A DNA stretch of 64,000 bases. Origin: Azolla caroliniana (Eukaryota > Polypodiophyta). Below are positions 10,765-22,400 of the stretch, piece by piece. The position numbers and the translations under genes were made by a program. Below the pieces are notes generated by a model. It did no database searches. It had not been told where the DNA came from and worked only from the letters and a program-made list of their open reading frames with translations. The stretch's first letter is position 1; the number at the start of each line of letters is the position of its first letter. The stretch spans positions 10,726,001 to 10,790,000 of the forward strand of contig JBHGNT010000001.1 of assembly GCA_043228905.1 (NCBI GenBank), written 5' to 3'.

Positions 10765-11066
10765 TGTTGAAGACAAGGCCGTCAATACGGAAGATCAAGT
10801 AGCATTCGATTGGGGTTGAGTACCTGCGTATGACAGTTTCCAAGCTCGTGCACAGAGATAGAGAGAGAGAGAGAGAGGAGGCACAAAAGACTCTTTCTAT
10901 TCAATAGAAACAATAATACAACCAACCTTACAAAAAGGTTACTAGGTCACTTTATATAGTGACAAACTTAGGGCAACTACCATTTATGCTAATTACACAA
11001 ATGGCCCAAACTTGAGCTATAGAAAGGGATAGTATGAATACGTCCATTATACACTTGTATTCGACA
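10765..11066 (-). repeat. Copia 3' LTR
   Basis: 302 bp, TGTTGAAG...TTCGACA on the plus strand. It is the same as 15833-16132 apart from an A/G difference in 'TCAATACGG' versus 'TCAATGCGG' and eight instead of seven GA units. It contains a (GA)n run near 10860. Confidence 0.95.
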
Positions 11067-11076
11067 CTCCCCCGTA
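11067..11076 (-). promoter_or_regulatory. Copia polypurine tract
   Basis: On the minus strand TACGGGGGAG directly precedes the 3' LTR start TGTCGAATAC. The purine-rich stretch and its position fit a plus-strand primer. Confidence 0.65.
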
Positions 11077-11259
11077 ATGGGCGTATACATGGGTTATCTA
11101 AGATTACAGGTATAAACCTAGGTTCTCGGACATATCAGTTTTGTTCGAGTCGGCAGGGTCCGAAGGCAGAAGGCCGGACTGGTCGGGTCGGAAGAGTTGA
11201 AGCCGATCATTAAGGAGCTGATGTCGGTTGTCTGAAACCATCCTGCGCTGTGTCCGGCT

Positions 11260-14200
11260 CTAACCGGACTGGTTTGTCGTTACGCCCATCTGATGCCGAA
11301 GGGACCGAAAGCGGTCTGCCGAAAGACACTTGGTCATTCCATCTGCGACATTGTCGGTTGTGGATATTTTCTCTAGACCGATTTTCCCTGAAATGACGCA
11401 GTCCCGAACGAAGTGATATCGAACGTCGATATGTTTGGAGGCGTTGTGGTGAACCGGATTTTTCGACAAGGCAACAGCACCTTGACTGTCGCTATAGACA
11501 ACTGGGGCCGAGTCATGGTCGACTTGTCGAAACGTGTGCGCCAGCCGGCCAAGCCACAAAGCTTCTTTTGCAGCGTCGGACGCAACTACATATTCTGCTT
11601 CGGTCGTTGAGGTCGTTGTGCACTCCTGAAGTTTCGACTTCCACGAAATTGCTCCATTGCCGAATTTGAAGCAGTATCCAGTTGTTGATTTCCGACTGTC
11701 TATACAGCCGGCGAAGTCCGAGTCGGTGTAACCGACTACGCCTGAGGTTGAGTTCGGACCGAAAAGAATGCCGTGGTCTTTTGTGCCAGCCAGATATTTG
11801 AACACATGCTTGACTGCGTTCCAATGCGATCGGCCAGGATTGTGCATAAATCTGCTAACGACTCCTACGGCATGAGAAATATCAGGCCGTGTCGCGACCA
11901 TCAGGTACATAAGGGAGCCGACTGCCGGTGCATACGGTACCGACTTCATATCTTCCCCCTCCGGACCGGATGTCGGGCAGTCTCGCTGAGAGAGCCGAAG
12001 ATTCATGGGGAGCGGGGTTGAAGCAGATTTGGCTGATTGCATGTTGAAGCGTTCCAAGACACGTCCGATATAGTCGGTCTGAGACAAAAAAAGATGTCGT
12101 TTATCGCGATGCCGACTAATCTTCATGCCAAGTATGTGTCGTGCCGGACTGAGGTCCTTCATGGCAAACTTCAACCGCAATTGCCGAATGAGATCGGCAA
12201 GTTCGCCCGCGTGGCGTCCAGAAATTAGCATGTCGTCCACGTAAATGATGAGGAAGATGGGTGATCCATCTTGAGCTGTGTTGGTAAAAAGACAATGGTC
12301 CTCATCGCTTTTGGAGAAGCCGATCGATTGGATGAAGTCGTCGAACTTCTTGTACCATTGTCGCGGTGCCTGTTTGAGGCCGTATAGACTCTTCCTGAGT
12401 CGGCAGACTAGATGTTCTTGGCCAGTTGCCACGAAGCCTTTTGGCTGCTCCATATAAATTTCCTCTTCAAGATCACCATGGAGGAAGGCTGTTTTGACAT
12501 CTAGCTGAATCAGCTCCAAGTTGTCGGCTGCCACTACGCCGAGTAGAAAACGAAGGGTTGTCATTTTCACCACTGGTGAAAAAATCTCGTCGAAGTCGAC
12601 GCCATATTCTTGTCGGAAGCCCTTCGCAACTAATCTGGCCTTGTACTTTGGGGTGGTCGAATCAGACGTCTCTTTTAGTCGATAAACCCACTTGCAAGGA
12701 AGAGCACGTCGATTCTTAGGTAATTCGACCAGATCCCAAGTCTTGTTTGCCCGAATGGAGTGCATTTCCGACTCCATCGCCAGATGCCAGGTGGCTGAAT
12801 CGACAGATGTCGATGCTTCTTCGTAAGACGTCGGTTCGCTGGCGTCGGTGAAGAAAATTCCAGGAGAATACCTCTCCGGAGGTTGCGACAGTCTCTCGGA
12901 TCGTCGAGGTATGATTGGACTGGTCGTATCGGGTATCGAGGTCGGATGGTCCGAAAGCGAATTATTCTGCTGTGCCGAGTCAGAGTTGTCTGAGTCGGTA
13001 GTGTAAGGTTCAGCTACCCGTGAAGCTGACCGTGTGTTAGGAGCGGGGCCTTCTTGAAGGGTCGGCACATCGGAAAATGTTACCCTTCGGACTTCGATCG
13101 GTGTTTCGACTGATGGATTCATAGCCGACTCGTTGAACACAACGTCCGAACTTCGAACGATTTGTCTGCGTTCGGGGTCCCAGAGTCGGTATCCCATTTC
13201 GCCGTCTGATCCATATCCAAGGAAAATGCATTTCCTGGACCGAGGTGCAAGTTTTCGGTGATCATCTTTCGGAATAAGGGCGTACGCCTCGCATCCGAAG
13301 ATCCTCAGCTTGTCGTAATTCGGCTTGCTGCCGATCCATAGTTCCTGAGGAATTTGAAGTCCTAGAGGTCTGCTTGGCGACATATTGATTATGTGTACTG
13401 TCGTGAGTAGAGCCTCTACCCAGAAGCCATCCGACAGTCCGGAGTGTTGGAGCATGGAAACTATCCGTTCTTGGATTGTCCGATTCATGCGTTATGCAAT
13501 CCCGTTTTGCTCCAGACTGTGTGGTGCCGTAAATTCACGTCGGATGCCGCATTGTCGGCAGAATTTGACGAATTCTTCTGATTTGAACTCTCCCCCATTG
13601 TCGGTCCGAAAGCATTTCAGTTTTTGGTCAGTTTGATTTTCTACCATAGCGAGCCAATCGGAGAAGATCGAGAAGACACGATCTTTGGTGCGAATTGGAT
13701 AGGCCCACACCTTTCGAGTCGAATCGTCAATAAAACTGACGAAGTAAGAGGCACCGCCGAGAGACTGATGCGGCATTGGGCCACAGACGTCCGAGTGGAC
13801 TAAATCGAGAGGTCTCGTTTCTCTTGGTGCTGATGTCGGGTGTGATGCGGCTGCTTGTTTGCCATACTGGCAATGTTCGCAGAATTGATGGTCCGAGAAG
13901 GAGAGTTTAGGGATGTATCCGGCTCTAGATAGGTGCGTAATGCCGGCCTTGCTGAGGTGTCCTAATCTTCTGTGCCATAGTGATGACACAGGAATATCCA
14001 CCAAAAACAGGTTACCCTCTCTGAGCGTAACATGTAACGGATACAGTGAGTGTATCTTGGGTCCTCTAGCAAGCAGGAGGTTCCCCCTGTGGAGTGTCCA
14101 CCCTCCCGAAGAAAAACCGGCACGAATGCCGTCTTCATCTAGTTGTCCGACTGAGATCAATGGCCTTGAGAGCTCGGGTACATGTCGGACATTGTGAAGT

Positions 14201-15291
14201 ACAAGTGTAGAGCCACCTGCAAGGTTGAGCTCTACTGTGCCGATTCCAATGATGTCACAGTGTTGCGAGTTGTCGACTCGAACTGAGTCGGAGTGACGGA
14301 TCGTATATTGCCGAAATTGGGATCGATGAGGAGTCACGTGAAATGACGCGCCCGAATCTAAGAGCCATGTGCTCGATTCTTCAGTCGTGAGCAGAACTTC
14401 TGATCCGACTGGATTTTCGATTGATAGTATATTCGGGTCGTTTGGTAGCACATCAGCTGAGAAGCTGACGTAATTGATCTCCTCATGCCGGCCACTCTTC
14501 TTGTCTGATTTCTGAGACTTGTCGTTCTTGTTCTTGAGTGCGCGGCAGTCGGCTTTGATGTGTCCGGGTTTCTTGCAATAGTTGCAGATTCGATTATCCC
14601 GTGACTGGCTCCATCTTCGCTGATTGTTCGGCTGCCGTGAGGAATCTCTTCCTCGTATGTTCGATCGTTCTGTCGAACCTTGTACTACATAAGTGTCGTC
14701 TGTTGAGTCTTTGGCGAAAGACTTTCTCCGAGCTGCTTCGGTCAGGATTGCGCTCGTGACTTCGGAGTATTTAACAGCCGTGGTTGACGCGTTGCACACG
14801 ATTGTGACGAAAGTTTCCCATGATGAGGGAAGGCTGCTCATGAGTATCATTGCTCTGAGTTCATCCTCGATTGCCGTCCCCTGAGATGAGATTTGGGAGC
14901 TTATGCTTTCGTACTCATTGAGATGTGCTTGAACCGATTCTGATTCTTTCATCCGCAAGTTGTAGAGGCGCCGGATCAGAAACATCTTCGTTGCAGCGAC
15001 CTTCTTTTCGTAGGTGTCCGACAGTGTTTTCCACAGTTCGAATGCTGTCGTACACGATTGCACCGTAAAGTATACCGATTCCGATAGGTGCATCCGAATC
15101 GTGGCGCGGACGATTCTGTCCAGCTTCTGCCACTCAATTGGTTTGTATCCTTCTGGAGGTGCTTCATTTTCGATGGGATCGATTTGCCCCTTGACTATGA
15201 GATAGTCCTGCATTTGCTCCTTCCAGAAGTTGAAGTTCGATCCATCGAACTTTCGTAGACTCATTTCTGACGAGCCGGATGTTGATGTCAT
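11260..15291 (-). pseudogene. Copia gag-pol polyprotein with one stop codon at the integrase catalytic Glu
   Basis: A single frame runs from the ATG at 15291 to the stop at 11260, with one internal TAA at 13492-13494 (codon 600). Order: Gag (KFDGSNFNFWKEQM near residue 14), CCHC knuckle CNYCKKPGHIKADC (236-249), protease WLLDSGASFHVT (DSG 312-314), pre-integrase LWHRRLGHLSKAG (about 438-450), integrase core with D501 (HSDVCGP) and D564 (RTDNGGEF). The stop stands at the next catalytic position, in NGIA-stop-RMNRT, exactly 35 residues after D564. Downstream are RT (VYRLKETSD, LDVKTAFLHGDLEEEIYMEQ, YGLKQAPRQWY, YVDDM) and RNase H (TDSDFAGCIDSRKSTTGY, TEAEY). All domains are otherwise intact. 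GAA to TAA is one G-to-T change. Read-through or supply in trans cannot be excluded. Confidence 0.95.
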
Positions 15292-15814
15292 GACTCTGCC
15301 CTAAGTCGGCTACGAACTTTGGTGAAGTGCAGCGGTTTGGCCCACTCAGTGTCGTTCTAGCCGAAGTTGGACACAAGTGATGTTGATTACGGAGAATCGG
15401 GGATTTGGTTCGGATTGACTACCGACAACTGTCTTAGTCGAGTTGAACCTAGATTTAACGATCCGACAGTACTTCAAGCCGATTCGGTTTCGGTTGACTG
15501 CAACGGTGAGAGCAATGGAACCGACTGGTCCTTCCGATTATTGTCCAATCGAATGAAACACGAACTGGGGTTGTCCTTGAAGTCGTCGTTGTGCAGGAAG
15601 CCCACCTCAAGCAGTTACGATCAAGGAAGTAGAGTACAGCCGACTGGTTTACTCCGAGTGATGATCTAACGCAGCGAGATTCAAGCTTGTGTTTGCCTAC
15701 TTTCTTCTCTGTTTCTTCGAATGACGCAAGAAACCGAATGCTTTGCAGACTAGGATGAAGCGAAAGGCCGAATACTGTGCAGGCTGTGATGACGGCCGAC
15801 AGCGGGTTGAGGGA

Positions 15815-15830
15815 CCTTGCTCTGATACCA
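15815..15830 (-). promoter_or_regulatory. Copia primer-binding site (initiator tRNA-Met type)
   Basis: On the minus strand, two bases after the 5' LTR end, the sequence is TGGTATCAGAGCAAGG. TGGTATCAGAGC is the common plant Copia site complementary to the 3' end of initiator tRNA-Met. Confidence 0.9.
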
Positions 15831-15832
15831 AA

Positions 15833-16132
15833 TGTTGAAGACAAGGCCGTCAATGCGGAAGATCAAGTAGCATTCGATTGGGGTTGAGTACCTGCGTATG
15901 ACAGTTTCCAAGCTCGTGCACAGAGATAGAGAGAGAGAGAGAGGAGGCACAAAAGACTCTTTCTATTCAATAGAAACAATAATACAACCAACCTTACAAA
16001 AAGGTTACTAGGTCACTTTATATAGTGACAAACTTAGGGCAACTACCATTTATGCTAATTACACAAATGGCCCAAACTTGAGCTATAGAAAGGGATAGTA
16101 TGAATACGTCCATTATACACTTGTATTCGACA
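15833..16132 (-). repeat. Copia 5' LTR
   Basis: 300 bp, near-identical to 10765-11066. On the minus strand it starts TGTCGAATACAAG and ends CTTCAACA beside the primer-binding site. Confidence 0.95.
16016..16024 (-). promoter_or_regulatory. TATA box in Copia 5' LTR
   Basis: TATATAAAG on the minus strand lies about 110 bp into the 5' LTR, the usual position of the LTR promoter. The same motif is in the other LTR. Confidence 0.6.
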
Positions 16133-16163
16133 ACTGGTGGATGGGCGGTTTGGTGGGATTGGA

Positions 16164-16800
16164 TGTCGTGAAGAAAACTGGCCCTAAGAGGAATCAAGGA
16201 GTTAAAGGCGTGAACCCGCCCTTTCATGGATGTGCGTGAATTGATACATTGTATATAACTAAGAATAGGACGGATGATGCAAATATATTAGGTATGAGAT
16301 ACTTATTAATTAGGAAATCGAAGCGTATCTCTTCTGTCCTAAGGGACAGAGAATAAAGTTGACGTGTTTTGATGTAACGGCCTCCTCTGCGACTTATAAA
16401 AGGGAAGGGAGAAGAGGAAGAAATCATTAGGTTTTGGGGAGGCAAGGACGAGGTGATGTCGGACTGGGAACCGAGCTCTCTCTTTCTCTGTCGTCATTCT
16501 TTGCAGGGTTGCAACCGTTGTAGTTGTCTCTGTTATTGTAATAGAATCCCTTGTTTCTATGTTATTTGCGTTGTCTATGTTATTAGTGTTTCTTCTTCCA
16601 TTTCTCTTGAGTGTGCTCCTTGGTTGAGTCGGTATACGCGTTGGTGGTTCAATTAGCGGACCAGTGCCGACGATTGCTGATAGGTCTAGCAGGCATTACA
16701 CATGCGCGCTTCTCACTTCCTCTTGTCTCTCTCTTGCTCCTCGGTTCAGGGCTCCCGTGGTCCCGCCTTATTTCATACGCGAAAGCGAAACAACACAACG
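16164..16800 (+). repeat. 3' LTR of G0
   Basis: It begins TGTCGTGAAGAAAACTGG and ends near AACAACACAACG. It is homologous to the reverse complement of the G1 LTRs: matching GACAGAGAATAAAGTTGA, GATGTAACGGC, TATAAAAGGGA and GGGCTCC..GGTCCCGCC segments. A purine-rich tract (TTTGGTGGGATTGGA) precedes it. Together with the pol at 9082-10716 this makes it the 3' LTR of the plus-strand element. TATAAAA is at about 16395-16401. The right end falls directly on LINE ORF1 sequence. Confidence 0.8.
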
Positions 16801-17564
16801 GTCTTCCTAAAGGCTTGAGGTCCCGAGCTTCCCTTTCCAATCTTACGAGGACAACCCTTAGGTAGGTGCCCTTTCTGTTTGCAAATAAAACACTATCCAA
16901 GGAGTCCCTCATAAACTACTTTCACCACTGTGAGACCTAGCTCCTTAGAGTAGAGCCTAATTCTTGTTGGCAGTCCATGGAGGGAAGACACTAAGATGCG
17001 CACCTCGGGCACCTCCACGATTGTGTCTGCCATAGACATTTTTTGAGGGAAAATCGTCCCTATCTGTTCGCCGAAAAAAGGAAGCAAATGGCACAAATGG
17101 GGAGGGAGGCCAGGAAATGTTGTAGTGATCACCCTAGGGTTGTTAAGTTTTTGTAACCCTTCACTTGGATCGAACCCTGGTGCCCATGGCTGGAGCAACA
17201 CCTTGTCATACTTCAATTCAAGTACCTTGAACTCTACCAAAGGTTGCGCCAACGCATCATCACCCAATTCAATGTGGAAGAAAGTTTTCCCTAAACCCCT
17301 GACGCTCTTGATCGATGGCATGTTCTCCATCATAACCACTTGGAGCATGTCTCGAACCATGCCACGATTTGGTCTACTTGCGAGAAACCTACAGACAAAG
17401 GACGTACGACGTAGGCGTTCGATTTCCTCCCCTAAGAGTCGGTTGGCCTCTAGGGACAGGGTGATGTCTAAATCTGTACCTCCTTCTCCTTGTAGCGAAC
17501 TAGGATCTGTTGGGAGATCGGAGTCTCCCATCATATCGATTGGAAGTTCGGGTCCTCCCACCAT
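16801..17564 (-). pseudogene. LINE-type ORF1: DUF4283-like domain plus CCHC knuckle
   Basis: The minus-strand frame of about 223 residues (17564 to 16893) contains LASRPNRGMVRDMLQVV, GKTFFHIELGDDALAQPLVE, VLLQPWAPGFDPSEGLQKL and TTTFPGLPPHLCHLLPFFG. This matches the DUF4283 pattern (a W-x-P-G-F-D-P step followed by L-P-x-L-P) found in plant LINE ORF1-like proteins. After a stop, the same frame continues CFICKQKGHLPKGCPRK, a CCHC zinc knuckle, so one nonsense mutation separates the domains. The frame is cut at about 16801 by the G0 3' LTR. The N-terminal coding part is duplicated in tandem (see 17435-17948). It is a dead fragment and the oldest layer of the nest. Confidence 0.7.
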
Positions 17565-17948
17565 GTCAAACTATAGGTTGTTTTTTCGTTCTCTGGTTTC
17601 CTCTTCCCCCCCCCCTCTTTTCTATCTTTTTTTCTTTTTTAAAAAATTTTATTATTATTATTTGGGGGGACGTAATGCGGTGGGTACCTGAGAGTCGGTT
17701 GGCCTCTGGGGACAAGGTGATGTCTAAATCTGTACCTCCTTCTCCTTGTAGCGAACTACGATCTGTTGGGAGATCGGAGCCTCCCATCATATCGATTGGA
17801 AGTTCGGGTCCTCCCACCATGTCAAACTATAGGTTGTTTTTTCGTTCTCTGGTTTCCTCCTCCTTCCCCCCCCTCTTTTCTATCTTTTTTTCTTTTTTTA
17901 AAAATTTTATTATTATTATTTGGGGGGAGGTAATGCAGTGGGTACCTG
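17435..17948. repeat. ~256-bp tandem duplication at the LINE ORF1 5' end
   Basis: AGAGTCGGTTGGCC starts at 17435 and again at 17691. The two units agree closely through the 'CATCATATCGATTGGAAG' segment, a C-rich/T-rich tract and an (ATT)n stretch ending GGTAATGC.GTGGGTACCTGA. Differences are mainly in homopolymer lengths. The duplication repeats the first codons of the ORF1 frame. Confidence 0.9.
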
Positions 17949-17949
17949 A

Positions 17950-18260
17950 CAGCAAGTGTGCTGAAGCGGCGGCCGCAAACCAACCACTAGCCGTTGATGA
18001 GCGGCCGAAGCTCCCTCCTGCGCTAGCTACTGCACTCTCTCTTTTGTGGGGCTACTCGTTAGTTCCCCTCACATCATGGTCTGCTCCTACGCCATGGACT
18101 GCTCCTGACCAGAAGTTTGCTGAAGCGGCGACCACAAAACAACCACTAGCCGCTGATGAGTGGCCGAAACTCCCTCTGCGCTCTTTCTTTTGTGGGGCTG
18201 CTCACTCACGCCATGGTCTGCTCTGGCCTCTCGTTATTTCCCCCCCAAAAAAAGGGTTTA
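17950..18260. repeat. Imperfect direct repeat, period ~158 bp
   Basis: TGCTGAAGCGGCG..CCACTAGCCG.TGATGAG.GGCCGAA.CTCCCTC occurs at about 17959 and 18118, each followed by CTCTTTCTTTTGTGGGGCT and a 'CCATGGTCTGCTC' phrase. No gene is recognised in it. Confidence 0.75.
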
Positions 18261-19400
18261 GGGTCTAGGGTTGAAGTTAATTAGTGATCCTGGATGCTCA
18301 ACAATTGTACTAATGAAGTAGGCATATATGAACCACAATGATCTATCTCAAGCTTGGTGGTGAAACTCTATCATGGTGATGACTAGGAGGCTCTACAAAA
18401 AGTAACTTGACTCTAAGATAAAACAAATATTGAACATCAATTGCCACACCCACTATGGAATGAATAAATGGACAGTTTAGTTATTATTTATATTTTTGGA
18501 GTGCCATTGTGACTACAGGGAGTTTTTGGATGTGGATCAAACTAAATTGCCAACATGTGGAATGCAAACTTGAATGTTGTCTAATGTAAATCATTGTATT
18601 AGCTTGTGTTATTTAGATTCAAGATGTTACTTGTGAAAAAACATGCATTGTTGATGAGTCTATGCTCATCTACATTGTCCCAACATCCAACCACAAGCTA
18701 TTCACAAGATTATCCTTTGCAACAAGCATACTCTGTATCATGTAACTTCCTTTGGTACAACTTATCTTGTAGTATATATTCAGATTAAATATCGTGTCTT
18801 ATTGAACAAATGTGTATCCTTAGGCACATATTGACAAAATTTCGATACATGATAGCACCATTCATACACATGTTGAATGCATTTTAACACATTTACATCG
18901 TTAAACACCCTTTGTGAAATGGACATAACGAGAGACTCCAAGTAAAGGCACATGTAGCCGGTTAGAGAAAAAGCACCTGGGCTAGGAACGTAGTACTAGG
19001 TTACACGTGATAGAGGCTAGTGAAAGTCAACTTAGACATGATAGAGCCGGTGATGGGAGCCAGGTTAGATGTCGCAGAGGCTTCTTAGAGCCCGATTGGT
19101 TTTTGGGCGCTTTTTTGGATTATGATCTAACGGTGCAGATCACACGCCATTTGAAATGTGCCATGTACCATCCGTGTGTGAGCGATTTCCTCAGCAAGCC
19201 TCATTATGATTTGGTTGCAAATGGAAACAAGCATGCATTGTATGTATGTCCATACGTATACGTATGTATGTACTATGTATGTATGTATGTATGTATGTAT
19301 GTATGTATGTATTAGAGAGGATAGTATAATGTATAATGTATGTATTAGAGCGGATAGAGTGTGAAAGAAGAAAGGGCTCCCTCACTCTGAACATACGAAA
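18261..19400. other. AT-rich spacer upstream of the DUF3007-type gene
   Basis: No coding sequence is recognised. A GTAT microsatellite lies at about 19262-19312. Around 19090-19150 there is unplaced moderately GC-rich sequence. The promoter of the downstream gene should lie here; I could not identify its TATA box. Confidence 0.5.
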
Positions 19401-22400
19401 ATGTGCGCCTTCGCTCTGTGCGTGCCATCGCCATCGCCATCGCCATCGCCATCGCAGGCATCACTCGTGTCATCATCTGCATCGTGTTTAAGATCGAATG
19501 CTCGAATGAACTCTCTATCCTTCGTCTCATCTGCTCTGCTGTCAAATTGCTCACCTTCTCATCCTCCCAGGAACACGCGGCATTTCGCTCCTCTCTCTAT
19601 TAGTAACGACAAAGAAGGCCAAACTGAAGAGAAGGTATGCATATATACATGTTTACAGGAATCTTGTGTGTGTGTGTGCGCGCGCGCGTGGCAGAGAGAT
19701 AGAGATAAAGATAGAGATAGATAGAGAGATCTTTGGAAATGGGGAAGCCACTCTCACTAATTTATGTGTTTTTTCTTTTTCTTTTGGGATAGTCACATGT
19801 GCGATTTAGAGTTTCATTTTCATCTGTATTCACTGTGTATGTCAGCCTCCCTTTGGTTACACTAGAAAAGATGTTATCCTCATTGGGGTAGGCATCACCG
19901 CAGCTGGCGTTGGCCTCAAATATGGTCTCGAGGTACTCTTTCATTTCTCTTTCCATATTATTTCTTTAGTCTTTTTTTCTAGATTATTCAATCATTTATA
20001 TGGCATTGACACAATCAAGATTGTAAATTTTCTCATTATTTATTTAGTTTTTAATATTTTTAATGATGTTGAGGACTTGTTTAAGGATTTTTTTAGGTTT
20101 CCCATCGACTGAATTTCTTTGCTCTGTTTTCTGAGACTGATGAGTCACAACTTTCAATATTGCCTTGTGGAATTTCCCCCCCCGCATGAACTGCACATGA
20201 TTTTCTTCTACATAGGCTGCAATCTCTCAGAGTACTGTCAGAGATGATATCTGGCATCATTGCATTATAGGGAAAGTGTGGTTGGCAAGTGACAATTTTG
20301 GGCTGATATGCACTCTCTCGGGGTACTGTCGGAGATGATACCTGGCATCATTGCATTATAGGGAAAGAGTGGTAGGCAAGTGACTATTTTCGGCTGATAT
20401 GCACAACACATTTTAATATGGTGTTAGAAATTGTTTTCCACTATAACAGGTCTTGTATAAAATGTACATAAAGTCCATTTGAATAACCATGTGGTGCCAT
20501 TCTAGGGAGTGACAAAGTGGCTGTGGCAAACTAATGGCCCAAAAACTTCAGCTACTGCACAAAATTGTAAAAACAATCTGGAAAGAGCCTCATCAGAATG
20601 TTTCCATTGGTTCCTCTGTGTTCACGGTTACAGATGGTGCGGTGGGGAACACCAATGTCGACATGCTCCATCACTGATAATATTGTCTGTATATGTAATT
20701 CATTTGAGAAGTTACAGCATATGCAATGAATGCAAATTGTATAAGTGGCCGTCAATCAAATTTTAGAACCAAGCTCATGGTTTTCCACACTTTTAGGAAG
20801 GTGGGAACCCATTCAAGGATATGGAATGCTGGTGGAAATGTGAAGACATTGGACCCAAGCTTGTTTCAGAAACCTCACAAAACGTCTATTATATGCTAGG
20901 AGAGGTTCAAGGTAATATATACCGCAGAGGTCTAAAAGCTTGTTTTAAGATACTAACAAAGCTAACAAAGGTCCAAGCCTAATATATTTAGGTATCACCT
21001 TCCTGAGTACAAGAAATATTCTAGCCTCATTCCAGGATATGGATTCCTGTTGGAAATGTGAAGCTTGTTTTCAGAAACCTCACAAAAAATAAGGATTACT
21101 TCAACACCTTTTGGCACCCCAACCCATTGTCACAAGGACAACTAATTTTCAACTTCTCATTCATGTTCAGTTTTCTTTTTCCTGTCTCTTGTCGCATTCC
21201 CTTGCTGGAGATCCCTATCATCACAATATGGAATTGTGTTTTGGTCGTCTCGTTTTTCTATGCCTCAACCGTGATGTCTATCACACTACTATCAGCCTAT
21301 GATTGACGTAGCAGAAAGAGAACTCATATTCTCACATCACAGTGTGATGCATAGTCCAATTTAGCCTTTGTAGACATTTCCACTCAGTTATGCAATTTTG
21401 TATATTCTTGCGCACTTTACTGTGTAAAGCAAGCTAACAAAGGCCCAAAACCTTCTTTATCTCGAGGGAAATTAATTAGTCCTCACTATATTGTTTTTGG
21501 TCCCGTGGGTCATATTGTGACCCCCAAGGACCATAATCGAGCTACGATGCCTGCATGTTGATAGGTTCATTGCATTGTTTTTCGACCCAATCGGTCATGT
21601 TCGACTTTCTGAAGATGCCAATCAATAAATCTTTATTTCAGTTCTTTCCAACATAAATTATTCTCGTCTACCGTGATTCTTTGATCACATTTGTAATATA
21701 CAACTCTATTAAGGTTGTGATACGTATATATATTAATAACACCAATATATTAATAACTTTGTAATTTCCATACAAGTCCAAATTACCAAAACACTCCTAC
21801 AATTTGATTATATTGTGAATCTGTAGGCTACTAGTTTTCCTTTGATACAAGGTACCTGCAATTAATTCAATTAGTGTGGGTAATTAACACTTTATTGGTA
21901 TTATTCTAAAGTGTTTGATTTCTGATTTATTTCACAGTTTGTCGGAGTTGATCCCCTAAAAGCCGGAAATGTTGTACAACTCGTAATGGTACTTGGTCTC
22001 ACGCTTGGTTGGATTTCCACCTACGTGTTCAGAGTTTCCACGAAAGAGATGACTTATGCCAAACAGCTTCAGGACTATGAAAACAAAGTCATGCAGGTAT
22101 AATAAATGGCATAACACCAAAATATCGTAACTAATTGGTTATGTACTAGAATATCTCCGAGCTTTTAAAAATTACCTGAAGTTTTATAATTTGCACTAAG
22201 GGTAATATGGTAAAATTTGGAAGCATAGGAATATTCTTGTAAATATCCAAAAAGTTAGGGTTTATTTGCTGTTTTCCTATATAATCAATGTATGTGAAGC
22301 AAACACATTTGATTTAAAAGCAATAAGTCAAGTATTTGGTTTGAAATATCAGAAACGATTAGAGGAGTTGCCTGAGGCAGAGCTAGAATCTTTGCTTGCG

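Larger units (their letters stand above)
10765..16132 (-). mobile_element. Young full-length Copia retrotransposon
   Basis: Complete Ty1/Copia element on the minus strand. LTRs lie at 15833-16132 (5') and 10765-11066 (3'). ACTGG flanks it on both sides (10760-10764 and 16133-16137), a perfect 5-bp target-site duplication. The primer-binding site matches the initiator-Met type, and a short polypurine tract lies by the 3' LTR. One long gag-pol frame has a single interruption. By eye the LTRs differ by one substitution and one GA unit in a microsatellite, so the insertion is recent. It lies in the short 3' region of G0 between the end of pol and the G0 3' LTR. Confidence 0.95.

Noticed and set aside
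1-16800. All Ty3 pieces as parts of one element
   Set aside because: G1 is in the opposite orientation, has its own LTR pair and a CCGG duplication, and the same domains (RNase H, integrase) are present twice.
17510-18268. 252-codon plus-strand frame
   Set aside because: It spans two tandem duplications, is hydrophobic from T/C-rich tracts, and lies opposite the LINE ORF1 frame, which has real domain matches.
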